Shown: one piece after another, positions 1 to 5,683 of the stretch
Numbering within the stretch: position 1 is the first letter of the stretch
Layout of the letters: the number at the start of each line of letters is the position of its first letter
Origin: Acidobacteriota bacterium
GTDB lineage: Bacteria; Acidobacteriota; Terriglobia; UBA7540
Length of the DNA: 8,799 nucleotides
Assembly (NCBI GenBank): GCA_003224665.1
Contig: QHZM01000269.1
Span: 1-8,799, forward strand
Direction: 5' to 3'
The notes under the pieces: model-generated
Databases searched by the model: none
What the model was told of the DNA's origin: nothing
What the model saw: the letters and a program-made list of their open reading frames with translations, nothing else
Program-made: the position numbers and the translations under genes

Positions 1-2
1 CG

Positions 3-434
3 AAATTTTTTGACGAGCACCAGAATAAGACCGTGATCGTTCTCTCCGACCTCATCATCCCTGAGACTGACACGCCCGGCGCCAAGGCCGCGTACGCGAA
101 CCGGTTCATTGACCTCCTGCTCAGCGTCGAAGCCCCCGAAAAACAGAAGGAGTACCTCGGGGCTCTCGGCTGGCTCGACGGCTACTGCTTGTCGAACTTT
201 GGGACTCCCTTCGTCACCCTCGGACCCGCGCAACAAAACGAAATGCTGAGACTCCTCACCCGCCCGAGCAACGACGCCCGGATCAGTTACGGCGTCAAGC
301 TGTTCAGCCTGGTCAAGCAGTCCATCGTCTGGGCTTACTACAGCTCCGAGATCGGGACGCTCAAGGAACTCAAATACGAGACCAACCCCTTCCAACCCGA
401 ATTCCCCGGCTGTGAGCACCCCGAAGGTCACTGA
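3..434 (+). CDS. Gluconate 2-dehydrogenase subunit 3-like protein, 5'-truncated by window edge
   Basis: The reading frame is open from the first codon in the window, so the true start is probably outside. The visible part begins KFFDEHQNKT, and the GTG at 33 is probably internal, because the preceding residues also look like the family. The segment VIVLSDLIIPETDTPGAKAA matches the hallmark of the gluconate 2-dehydrogenase subunit 3 family, which typically reads LSDxIIPxTDTPGAxxA. The C-terminus, with YYSSEIGTLKELKYE and a final FPGCEHPEGH, is also typical of the short acidobacterial members. Family knowledge: this small subunit partners with a membrane or periplasmic GMC-type flavoprotein dehydrogenase that oxidises sugars or sugar acids, and it often carries a Tat signal. 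Neither the signal nor the large subunit can be seen here; the large subunit would be expected upstream. Assignment is by motif recognition only. Confidence 0.8.
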   Translation, partial: KFFDEHQNKTVIVLSDLIIPETDTPGAKAAYANRFIDLLLSVEAPEKQKEYLGALGWLDGYCLSNFGTPFVTLGPAQQNEMLRLLTRPSNDARISYGVKLFSLVKQSIVWAYYSSEIGTLKELKYETNPFQPEFPGCEHPEGH

Positions 435-520
435 ACCATTGCTTCGGGCGAAAAGAAAAAAACTTCCTGCTTCGGTCCGAGTTTGGCACAATGCCCCCTG
501 AGGTCGGTGAACAGCTCGCC

Positions 521-536
521 TAATCTTTAGCAGGAG
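521..536 (+). promoter_or_regulatory. Ribosome-binding region of the Zn-dehydrogenase, with a motif shared with the Gfo/Idh/MocA gene
   Basis: TAATCTTTAGCAGGAG precedes the dehydrogenase ATG at 552. The SD-like core AGGAGG is at 532-537, about 14 nt upstream of the ATG, with a further GGAG at 536-539. Almost the same string, with one extra C, precedes the Gfo/Idh/MocA gene on the minus strand (4593-4609). No convincing -35/-10 pair was found in the rest of the 435-551 gap. Confidence 0.55.
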
Positions 537-551
537 GAGAGGTACCAAGCG

Positions 552-1622
552 ATGGCGGATAGGACCATGGCGGCAGTCGTGCATTACGCGCGCCGGGAGG
601 GCGCCGTGGAACTGCGCGAGGTCTCCCCGCCGGCGGACCTGGCGGACGACGATGTGCTGCTCGTGACGCGCGCCGTGGGAATCTGCGGCAGTGAAGTCCA
701 CCAGTACCACAACACCCATAGCTGGAACGTCCGCGTGCCCGTGATATTGGGCCACGAGTTTTGCGGCGTCGTCGCACGCGTGGGGAAATCGGTGGCGGGA
801 TTCCACGAGGGCGACCGCGTCACGTCCGAGACCGCGGCGCGCATCTGCGGCCGGTGCATCTATTGCCGGACGGGCGAATACAACCTTTGCCCCGAACGGC
901 TGGGGTTCGGTTACGGGCTGGACGGCGGGATGGCGGAATACGTTAAAGTCCCCGCCCGCTGCCTGCACCACCTTCCCGATTCGGTCTCCTTCGAAAGGGC
1001 TGCGCTCACAGAACCGTGCTGCGTCGCCTACAACGCGACGTGCGTCAAGACGAGTATCCGCCCGGGAGACTCCGTCCTGGTCCTCGGCCCCGGACCCATC
1101 GGCCTGCTGTGCCTGGCGATGGCTAAAATCTCGGGGGCGGGCTGGCTGGGCGTCGCGGGGCTCAAGAAAGACGAGCGACGTTTGGCGGTCGGCCGGAGTG
1201 TGGGCGCTGACCAGACCATCGTCTACGGAGAAACTGAACTTCCGGAAGTGGTCCACTCGGTGGGCGACGGCCTGGGAGTGGACGTTGTGATTGACGCGAC
1301 GGGTGTCTCCTCGACGCTCGAGGCAGCCCTCGCCGCAGTCCGCCCGGGGGGACAAATCACCAAAGTCGGCTGGGGTCCCCAGCCCCTCGGGTTTTCCCTC
1401 GATGCGCTCGTGCAAAAAGCGGCGCGCATTCAGGGGAGTTTCAGTCACAATTTCCTGATCTGGGAAAAAGTGATCGCGCTGCTTGCCGCAGGGAGGTTCG
1501 ACCCGCTGCTCCTGGTGGGGCGGACGGCGCCGCTCGAGCAGTGGAAGGATTGCTTCGACGAAATGGCGTGCGGGAAGATCGTCAAGGGGGTGCTCAAGCC
1601 TGCGGAGGCCGGCGCCGCCTGA
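552..1622 (+). CDS. Zinc-dependent medium-chain alcohol/polyol dehydrogenase (sorbitol/threonine dehydrogenase-like)
   Basis: Cytoplasmic NAD(P)-dependent dehydrogenase of 356 residues, the usual MDR length. The N-terminal GroES-like domain carries the catalytic zinc site: Cys45 in GICGSEVH, His68-Glu69 in GHEFCG, and Glu154 in LTEPC. The structural zinc lobe has all four cysteines (Cys99, 102, 105, 113). The Rossmann domain has VLVLGPGPIG at about 175-184. At the end of the second Rossmann strand, where NAD-specific enzymes normally have Asp, it reads VAGLKKDERR, which may favour NADP(H); that is inference. The family oxidises secondary alcohols of sugars, polyols or threonine, and the exact substrate cannot be read from sequence. 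The start at 552 is supported by an AGGAGG SD at slightly long spacing; ATG 567 is a possible alternative, since homologs often begin near that residue. It stands alone between the subunit 3 gene and a convergent small gene. Confidence 0.93.
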   Translation: MADRTMAAVVHYARREGAVELREVSPPADLADDDVLLVTRAVGICGSEVHQYHNTHSWNVRVPVILGHEFCGVVARVGKSVAGFHEGDRVTSETAARICGRCIYCRTGEYNLCPERLGFGYGLDGGMAEYVKVPARCLHHLPDSVSFERAALTEPCCVAYNATCVKTSIRPGDSVLVLGPGPIGLLCLAMAKISGAGWLGVAGLKKDERRLAVGRSVGADQTIVYGETELPEVVHSVGDGLGVDVVIDATGVSSTLEAALAAVRPGGQITKVGWGPQPLGFSLDALVQKAARIQGSFSHNFLIWEKVIALLAAGRFDPLLLVGRTAPLEQWKDCFDEMACGKIVKGVLKPAEAGAA

Positions 1623-1655
1623 GCCGGGGCGACGTGATTTTCCGGAGCCCCCGGT
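1623..1655. terminator. Weak hairpin between convergent genes
   Basis: CCGGGG at 1624-1629 can pair with CCCCGG at 1649-1654, with a G-U pair possible outside, in the 40-nt gap between the stop of the dehydrogenase and the stop of the convergent small gene. The loop is long (19 nt) and there is no clean T-tract, so the location is suggestive but a terminator role is uncertain. Confidence 0.2.
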
Positions 1656-1662
1656 CACCGCT

Positions 1663-2049
1663 TCAATTTCTCTTGCGGCCATCAGTCCCGAACTGGTCCT
1701 GCACCGTTCGGCTGAAGTCCCGGACCTTGGAAGGAAGATCTTGCACGGCGTTAAGGGCTGTCTCCTTGATGTCCTCGACGGCGGTCAGGAGGACGGCAAC
1801 GAATTCAATCGCCGCCTTGAGAGGGTAATCAATACCAACCAGCAAGGAGGGGTTGTAGCGGACGGAGTCCTTGAGCTCGCGTTCCACTTTCTCGGCGGTC
1901 ATGAGGACGCCTTCCTGCTTTTCAAGAAACGAGTCCCACGTCGGCCCGGCACCGGGGAAGCCCTCCATCGCGTGCTTGTGGCCGTAATACTCGAGTTCGC
2001 AGCCTAGCCACTCGAGGTCCTGCGCGAGTTTGATCAGCGCGTCGGTCAT
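1663..2049 (-). CDS. Hypothetical helical protein, 128 aa
   Basis: I do not recognise this gene. It encodes a soluble-looking, mostly helical protein. The N-terminus MTDALIKLAQDLEWLGCELE looks amphipathic, followed by a Gly/Pro-containing stretch around GFPGAGPTWDSFLEKQEG (residues about 30-47). A charged helix follows, then a more hydrophobic helix around 76-93 (AAIEFVAVLLTAVED), and a charged tail ending GRKRN. There is no signal peptide, metal motif or clear membrane segment. The minus-strand codons are G/C-rich at third positions, supporting genuine coding, and the opposite strand offers no better candidate. The SD is poor. A weak -10-like TATGCT lies about 30 nt upstream on the minus strand. 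A TTGACA at 2069-2074 lies too close to the start to serve as its -35 with standard spacing. It is convergent with the upstream dehydrogenase and divergent from the aldo/keto reductase, so it is probably its own transcription unit. Confidence 0.65.
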   Translation of the reverse strand: MTDALIKLAQDLEWLGCELEYYGHKHAMEGFPGAGPTWDSFLEKQEGVLMTAEKVERELKDSVRYNPSLLVGIDYPLKAAIEFVAVLLTAVEDIKETALNAVQDLPSKVRDFSRTVQDQFGTDGRKRN

Positions 2050-2242
2050 CCGAGCCCATCTGTATGGATGTCAAGCATAGCGGAATGGATGCTGTGGCGG
2101 AAGACCCGGCCGGGCGCCGGCGGTCGCGACCTGCCCCTGCCCGCTTTTCCGGGGTCAGCCGCGCTCGCGGCCGACAGGCACCTAGGCTACGTTTTTACTG
2201 AAGGGGGCCCCGCAGGGGAAGCGGCCCGCGCGCGAGGAAGAG

Positions 2243-3214
2243 ATGGAATACCGAAAGCTCGGCCACACGGACCTCGAAGTCTCACGGATGTCCTTCGGCA
2301 CCATGACCTTCGGGTCCCAGACCGACGAGGCGACGGCTCGCCGCATGGTTGACCGGTGCCTGGATGCCGGAATCAATTTCTTTGACACGGCCAACATTTA
2401 TAACCAGGGCAAGGCGGAAGAAATCCTCGGGAATGCGCTCGCCGGCCGCCGGAAGAAAGTGGTCCTGGCCACAAAAGTCCGCAGCAAGATGGAAAACGCG
2501 CCTGAAGAAACCGGGCTATCGGCCGCCGCGGTCGAGAAAGCGCTCGCGTCAAGCCTCCGCAGGCTCAAGACCGATTACGTGGACGTCTATTATCTCCACC
2601 AGCCGGACCACGCAGTCCCCATCGAAGAGACGCTCGCCACGATGGAAAGGCTTGTGCGCGCGGGAAAAGTCCGCTACCCGGCAGTCTCGAACTATGCCGC
2701 GTGGCAGGTGTGCCAAATCCACTGGATTTCGGAGAAGAACGGATACAAGCCGCCTTACGTCTCTCAACCGATGTACAACCTTCTCGCCCGCGGCATCGAG
2801 GAGGAATACCTGCCGTACTGCAAGCGGTTCGGCGTCGCCGTCGTCCCCTATAACCCTCTCGCCGGCGGCCTTCTGACCGGCAAGCATTCGCGCGAACGCG
2901 GGCCGCTCCCCGGATCGCGGTTCGACGGGAACCCGATGTACCAGGACCGTTACTGGCACCGGGACTACTTCGACGCTGTCGAGGAGCTCAAGACCGTCGC
3001 GCGCGAGTGCGGCAGGACGCTCGTGGAGTTGGCGCTCCAATGGCTCTTGACCCAGCCGCAGGTGGACTCGATCATTCTTGGCGCTTCACGCCCTGAGCAA
3101 CTCGAAGAGAACCTGAAGGCCTGCGAAGGCGGCCGATTGGACGAGGCGACACTCGCCCGCTGCGACGCCCCCTGGAAACGCCTGCGGGGGATCACTCCAA
3201 AATACAACCGGTAG
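2243..3214 (+). CDS. Aldo/keto reductase
   Basis: A 323-residue cytoplasmic NADPH-dependent (beta/alpha)8-barrel oxidoreductase that reduces aldehydes or ketones, plausibly sugars, or runs in reverse. The catalytic tetrad is complete: Asp48 (FFDTANIY), Tyr53, Lys78 (ATKV) and His119 (YLHQPD). Other family marks are the start YRKLGHTDLEVSRMSFGT, the VSNYAAWQ segment at 148-154, SQPMYN (about 174-179), and the cofactor motif GASRPEQLEEN at 280-290, which fits NADP binding. The segment before VSN reads RYPA where most relatives have a Gly (RYIG). A GAGG SD at 2234-2237 lies 5 nt before the ATG. The gene has no close co-directional partner: 193 nt precede it, and it converges with the Gfo/Idh/MocA gene. 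The leader (2050-2242) holds a small GC hairpin at 2158-2171 (GCCGC/GCGGC) but no convincing promoter. The substrate is not predictable from sequence. Confidence 0.93.
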   Translation: MEYRKLGHTDLEVSRMSFGTMTFGSQTDEATARRMVDRCLDAGINFFDTANIYNQGKAEEILGNALAGRRKKVVLATKVRSKMENAPEETGLSAAAVEKALASSLRRLKTDYVDVYYLHQPDHAVPIEETLATMERLVRAGKVRYPAVSNYAAWQVCQIHWISEKNGYKPPYVSQPMYNLLARGIEEEYLPYCKRFGVAVVPYNPLAGGLLTGKHSRERGPLPGSRFDGNPMYQDRYWHRDYFDAVEELKTVARECGRTLVELALQWLLTQPQVDSIILGASRPEQLEENLKACEGGRLDEATLARCDAPWKRLRGITPKYNR

Positions 3215-3226
3215 CGTGCCTCGGCG

Positions 3227-3252
3227 GCAGCGCCCGTCGCAAAGCGCGCTGC
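3227..3252. terminator. GC-rich hairpin between convergent stops, candidate bidirectional terminator
   Basis: GCAGCGC (3227-3233) and GCGCTGC (3246-3252) form a perfect 7-bp inverted repeat with a 12-nt loop. It falls in the 38-nt gap between the aldo/keto reductase stop (3212-3214) and the Gfo/Idh/MocA stop (3253-3255). There is no T-tract on either side, so it is not a canonical intrinsic terminator. Its position suggests transcript-end stabilisation or factor-assisted termination. Confidence 0.35.
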
Positions 3253-4584
3253 TCAAGCCTCGGACCGGAGCTCAAGCTTTTCCGCGTCCCAGAAGACCTG
3301 CTTCTTCTCGCGGTAGGAAATGTTGGCCATGTGGCAGGCGACCGCCGTGCCGCAGCCGAAGTCCACGTTTTCGATGGGCTGTTGGCGAGCCTTGATCGCG
3401 CGGAAGAAATTGAGCAGATGGTCTTCGGTGCCCTCCGCCGTCTGCCTGAACACTTCACCCTTCCGCTTCGGCTGCCGGTAGTAGGTGCCGACGTCGGCCA
3501 GAGGGTCGTTCTTATGCGCGGCGACGAATGGCTCCTTCGTGTCGCGCGGCCAACTTTCGAGCGGGTAGCCGTAACTCCATCCGAGGTCGTAGGGGAGCAA
3601 GTTGGCGGACTCTTCCGTCAGCACCAGAGTCCCCTTGTCCCCCATGAACCGGACGATTTCTCCGCCTTCAAAGTTCGACACCAGATTGGCCATGACCACC
3701 ACCTGGAATTTTCCATAATCGTAAAGCGTGTTGTGGATGTCGGGGACTTCGCGGTCTCCGGTCCATTTATAGATGCCTCCGTAAGACGCGGCGCTCTTAG
3801 GGAACTGGACGTTCATCAGGAAGTGGACGCGTGACAGCAGGTGGACGTACTCGTCGCCGGCGATCCCCGTCCCGTAGTCCCACCAGTTCCTGAACTGGAA
3901 AAAGCGCGCGGCGTCGAACGGGCGCTTGGGCGCGTTGCCGAGGTAGCGCTCCCAGTCGATGGTCTGGGGCGAGGCGTCCGGCGGCACAGGATACTTCCAG
4001 GCGCCGACCGGGTCGGGACGGTAAATCGAGCACTGCACCATATAAACATTCCCGATCTGGCCGCTCTCCAGCCACTCCTTTCCTTTGTGCGTGGACTGCA
4101 TGCTCAGGCTCTGGCTGCCTACCTGGACCAGCCGGCCCGTCTCGCGGGAAACTTTGACCATTTCAAGCGCCTCGGGGATAGTGTGCGCCATCGGCTTTTC
4201 GCAATAGACGTCTTTGCCGGCTCGCATGGCCTCGATCGCGACGGGAGCGTGCCAGTGGTCGGACGTGGCAACGACGACCGCTTCAATGTCCGATCGCTCC
4301 AGGACCTTGCGGTAATCGCGAGTGGTGGGAGTGTTCGCCTGGATTTCCTGCGCGCGCCGCAGGTGGCCGTCATAGAGGTCGCAGACCACGGCCACGTTCC
4401 CTCCCGCGCGCAAGACGGACTGCATCACCTCGAGTCCCCTTATCCCGGCCCCGATGATCCCCACCGTGACCTTTGCCTCCGGGCGGGCAACCAAGTTGAG
4501 CGGCGCCGCCGCCACGCCGGTGACCATTGCGCCTCCCACCGACCGCTCCAGGAACTCGCGCCGGGATATCGTTTTGTCAGTCAT
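3253..4584 (-). CDS. Tat-exported Gfo/Idh/MocA family oxidoreductase
   Basis: A 443-residue NAD(P)-dependent oxidoreductase. The N-terminus MTDKTISRREFLERS is a twin-arginine signal (Arg8-Arg9 in SRREFL) followed by a Gly/Ala-rich hydrophobic stretch to about residue 34, so the mature enzyme probably acts outside the cytoplasm carrying its cofactor. The Rossmann fold has VGIIGAGIRG (41-50) with an acidic Asp69 ending the second strand. The family signature appears as TSDHWHAP (107-114) and YCEKPMAH (127-134), where Lys130 is the expected catalytic/cofactor lysine. A long C-terminal alpha/beta domain follows. Known relatives include glucose-fructose oxidoreductase and inositol or glycoside-modifying dehydrogenases; such Tat-type paralogs are abundant in Acidobacteria and Planctomycetes. 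An AGGAG SD lies 8 nt before the ATG. It is the second gene of an operon, with a 14-nt gap after the MBL-fold gene. The substrate is unknown but probably a sugar derivative. Confidence 0.93.
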   Translation of the reverse strand: MTDKTISRREFLERSVGGAMVTGVAAAPLNLVARPEAKVTVGIIGAGIRGLEVMQSVLRAGGNVAVVCDLYDGHLRRAQEIQANTPTTRDYRKVLERSDIEAVVVATSDHWHAPVAIEAMRAGKDVYCEKPMAHTIPEALEMVKVSRETGRLVQVGSQSLSMQSTHKGKEWLESGQIGNVYMVQCSIYRPDPVGAWKYPVPPDASPQTIDWERYLGNAPKRPFDAARFFQFRNWWDYGTGIAGDEYVHLLSRVHFLMNVQFPKSAASYGGIYKWTGDREVPDIHNTLYDYGKFQVVVMANLVSNFEGGEIVRFMGDKGTLVLTEESANLLPYDLGWSYGYPLESWPRDTKEPFVAAHKNDPLADVGTYYRQPKRKGEVFRQTAEGTEDHLLNFFRAIKARQQPIENVDFGCGTAVACHMANISYREKKQVFWDAEKLELRSEA

Positions 4585-4592
4585 CAGATACG

Positions 4593-4609
4593 CTCCTGCT
4601 AAAGGATTA
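4593..4609 (-). promoter_or_regulatory. Ribosome-binding region of the Gfo/Idh/MocA gene overlapping the upstream stop codon
   Basis: Read on the minus strand this is TAATCCTTTAGCAGGAG. It contains the AGGAG SD and also the TAG stop of the MBL-fold gene (4599-4601), so termination of the first gene sits next to initiation of the second, as in translationally coupled operons. The string repeats almost exactly at 521-536 on the plus strand, ahead of the Zn-dehydrogenase. Confidence 0.6.
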
Positions 4610-5549
4610 AATTCAATGCCAGGGTCGAAAACGAAGTCAATGCCTGCGCTCCGCCTAGCGAGACCAAACGGTCAAGGTGGCCCTTGACCGGAAACATCGC
4701 CAGTGACCGCGAATCCGCCGGCCAGTCTCCCACCGCGTCCGCGACGGCATCAATCAACTCCTTCAGCGTCAGGCCTTGGGGATTCTTCTCCAGACTGGCC
4801 TGGATGACGCGGTCGAGCAGCTCCACCGTCTGGCGCGACTCGGCGATGAAGTCGCGCACTTCCTCCCCGCGCATGATCGGCCAGTGTCCCGAGTAAAGTG
4901 CGTCAATCGCCAGGCCCTCAAAGTAACGGAGGGTCGAAAGATACACGTCAACGTAATAGTAAGTGACGGGGATTGCCAAGCCGCCTGCCGCTTTCGGACA
5001 GCCGCGCCCGTGGATGGCGTCGCTGACGAACGCTGCCTTGTTCTTCCGGTCGTACAGTGCCAGGTGCCCGCGCGAGTGGCCCGGGACGTGGAGCACTTCA
5101 AGTTCCCAGTCGTCGGCGACCCGGATGCTCTCGCCGCCGGCAAAGCAGAGGTCCACCTTGCGAGGCTTGCCCGCCTCGGGCCGCGGGTCGGGGTCAAAGC
5201 CCACGCCGTGGTCTTCTTTGAGAAAGTTGTACCGCCGGTCGAAAAGGGCGCGCGGGTCTTCCACCAAGGCGCGGTCGGCCAGGCCGCAGGCGAGGCAGGC
5301 GCGCGGCGCGGCGCGCTTCATGGCGTCGTTGCCCCCCTGGTGATCGAGGTCCGGATGTGTGACGACAACCAGCGTGAGCCGCTCGGGACTGATCTTGAGG
5401 CGGTCGAGGTAAGGCAGGATGGTCTCCTCGGGCGTCGTTGCGATGCCGGTATCCACGAGCACGAAGTTCGCCCCGGCGAAGAGGTATTGAAAAAGGTTGC
5501 GGCCGCCAAAGAGAGACTGGATCTGAAAGACGTTCTTGTAGAGCTCCAC
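4599..5549 (-). CDS. Metallo-beta-lactamase-fold hydrolase with HxDxDH metal motif
   Basis: A 316-residue MBL-fold protein starting VELYKNVFQIQS. The metal motif is THPDLDHQGG, with His65, Asp67, Asp69 and His70; canonical members have His where Asp67 stands. Other ligands are His158 (HVPGHSRGH), Asp177 (VSDAIHG) and His222 (YSGHWP). The C-terminal region looks helical and winged-helix-like (LTLKELIDAVADAVG, GHLDRLVSLGG). The family covers thioesterases, lactonases and glyoxalase-II-like hydrolases; a sugar-lactone or thioester substrate is possible here but unproven. Start choice: GTG 5549 has GGAGG at 5556-5560 with a 6-nt spacer and begins exactly at the domain. The upstream ATG 5600 has no SD, would add 17 mostly Arg/Gln residues, and lies inside a predicted promoter. 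It is the first gene of an operon with the Gfo/Idh/MocA gene. Confidence 0.88.
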   Translation of the reverse strand: MELYKNVFQIQSLFGGRNLFQYLFAGANFVLVDTGIATTPEETILPYLDRLKISPERLTLVVVTHPDLDHQGGNDAMKRAAPRACLACGLADRALVEDPRALFDRRYNFLKEDHGVGFDPDPRPEAGKPRKVDLCFAGGESIRVADDWELEVLHVPGHSRGHLALYDRKNKAAFVSDAIHGRGCPKAAGGLAIPVTYYYVDVYLSTLRYFEGLAIDALYSGHWPIMRGEEVRDFIAESRQTVELLDRVIQASLEKNPQGLTLKELIDAVADAVGDWPADSRSLAMFPVKGHLDRLVSLGGAQALTSFSTLALNLIL

Positions 5550-5584
5550 CCTGGGCCTCCGCCTGGACCGCTGAGTGAGGTGCA

Positions 5585-5613
5585 CTTGTACACCACTCAT
5601 GTCACGCGGTCAA
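5585..5613 (-). promoter_or_regulatory. Sigma70-like promoter of the MBL-Gfo/Idh operon
   Basis: On the minus strand, TTGACC (5608-5613, 5 of 6 consensus) and TACAAG (5585-5590, 4 of 6) are separated by exactly 17 nt. The expected transcript start is near 5578, giving a 5' leader of about 29 nt that includes the GGAGG and GTG start of the hydrolase. This excludes ATG 5600 as the start on that transcript. Confidence 0.55.
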
Positions 5614-5641
5614 TTGCCGCGACGGCCGCGCGACGTGCCGC

Positions 5642-5670
5642 TTGACAGTGGGGAGTGATTCCCTTACGGT
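5642..5670 (+). promoter_or_regulatory. Sigma70-like promoter of araB
   Basis: A perfect TTGACA at 5642-5647 is followed, after 17 nt, by TACGGT at 5665-5670 (T, A and final T match). The predicted transcript start near 5677 lies only about 7 nt before ATG 5684. The two divergent -35 boxes are 28 nt apart, and the sequence between them (5614-5641) is GC-rich with imperfect direct repeats (GCCGCGACG, GCCGCGCGACG), a plausible but unproven operator site. Confidence 0.45.
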
Positions 5671-5683
5671 TAGCCCTTCCAAA

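Noticed and set aside
435..470. Possible terminator after the subunit 3 gene (TTCG/CGAA followed by an A-rich run)
   Set aside because: Only a 4-bp stem with a 2-nt loop, and the tract is A rather than T on the coding strand.
483..497. TTGGCACAATGCCCC resembling a sigma54 -24/-12 site
   Set aside because: The GG-to-GC spacing is too short for a sigma54 promoter.
1483..2007. Plus-strand open frame of 174 codons running out of the Zn-dehydrogenase
   Set aside because: It starts out of frame inside the dehydrogenase, its first part is low-complexity Arg/Ser, and the rest is the complement of the small minus-strand gene. The minus reading looks more protein-like.
2046..2074. TTGACA on the minus strand (2069-2074) as -35 of the small hypothetical gene
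   Set aside because: With a 17-nt spacer the -10 would overlap the ATG and reads GGATGA, a poor match.
3841..4602. Plus-strand open frame of 253 codons opposite the Gfo/Idh/MocA gene
   Set aside because: Antisense shadow of a gene with clear Tat, Rossmann and EKP motifs.
4776..5645. Plus-strand open frame of 289 codons opposite the MBL-fold gene
   Set aside because: Antisense shadow: the minus strand holds all the MBL metal motifs and a well-placed SD.
5642..5683. TTG start for araB giving a 14-residue N-terminal extension
   Set aside because: TTG 5642 is part of a perfect TTGACA with a correctly spaced -10, and the extension is unlike AraB N-termini, which begin just before the DYGTESGR loop.
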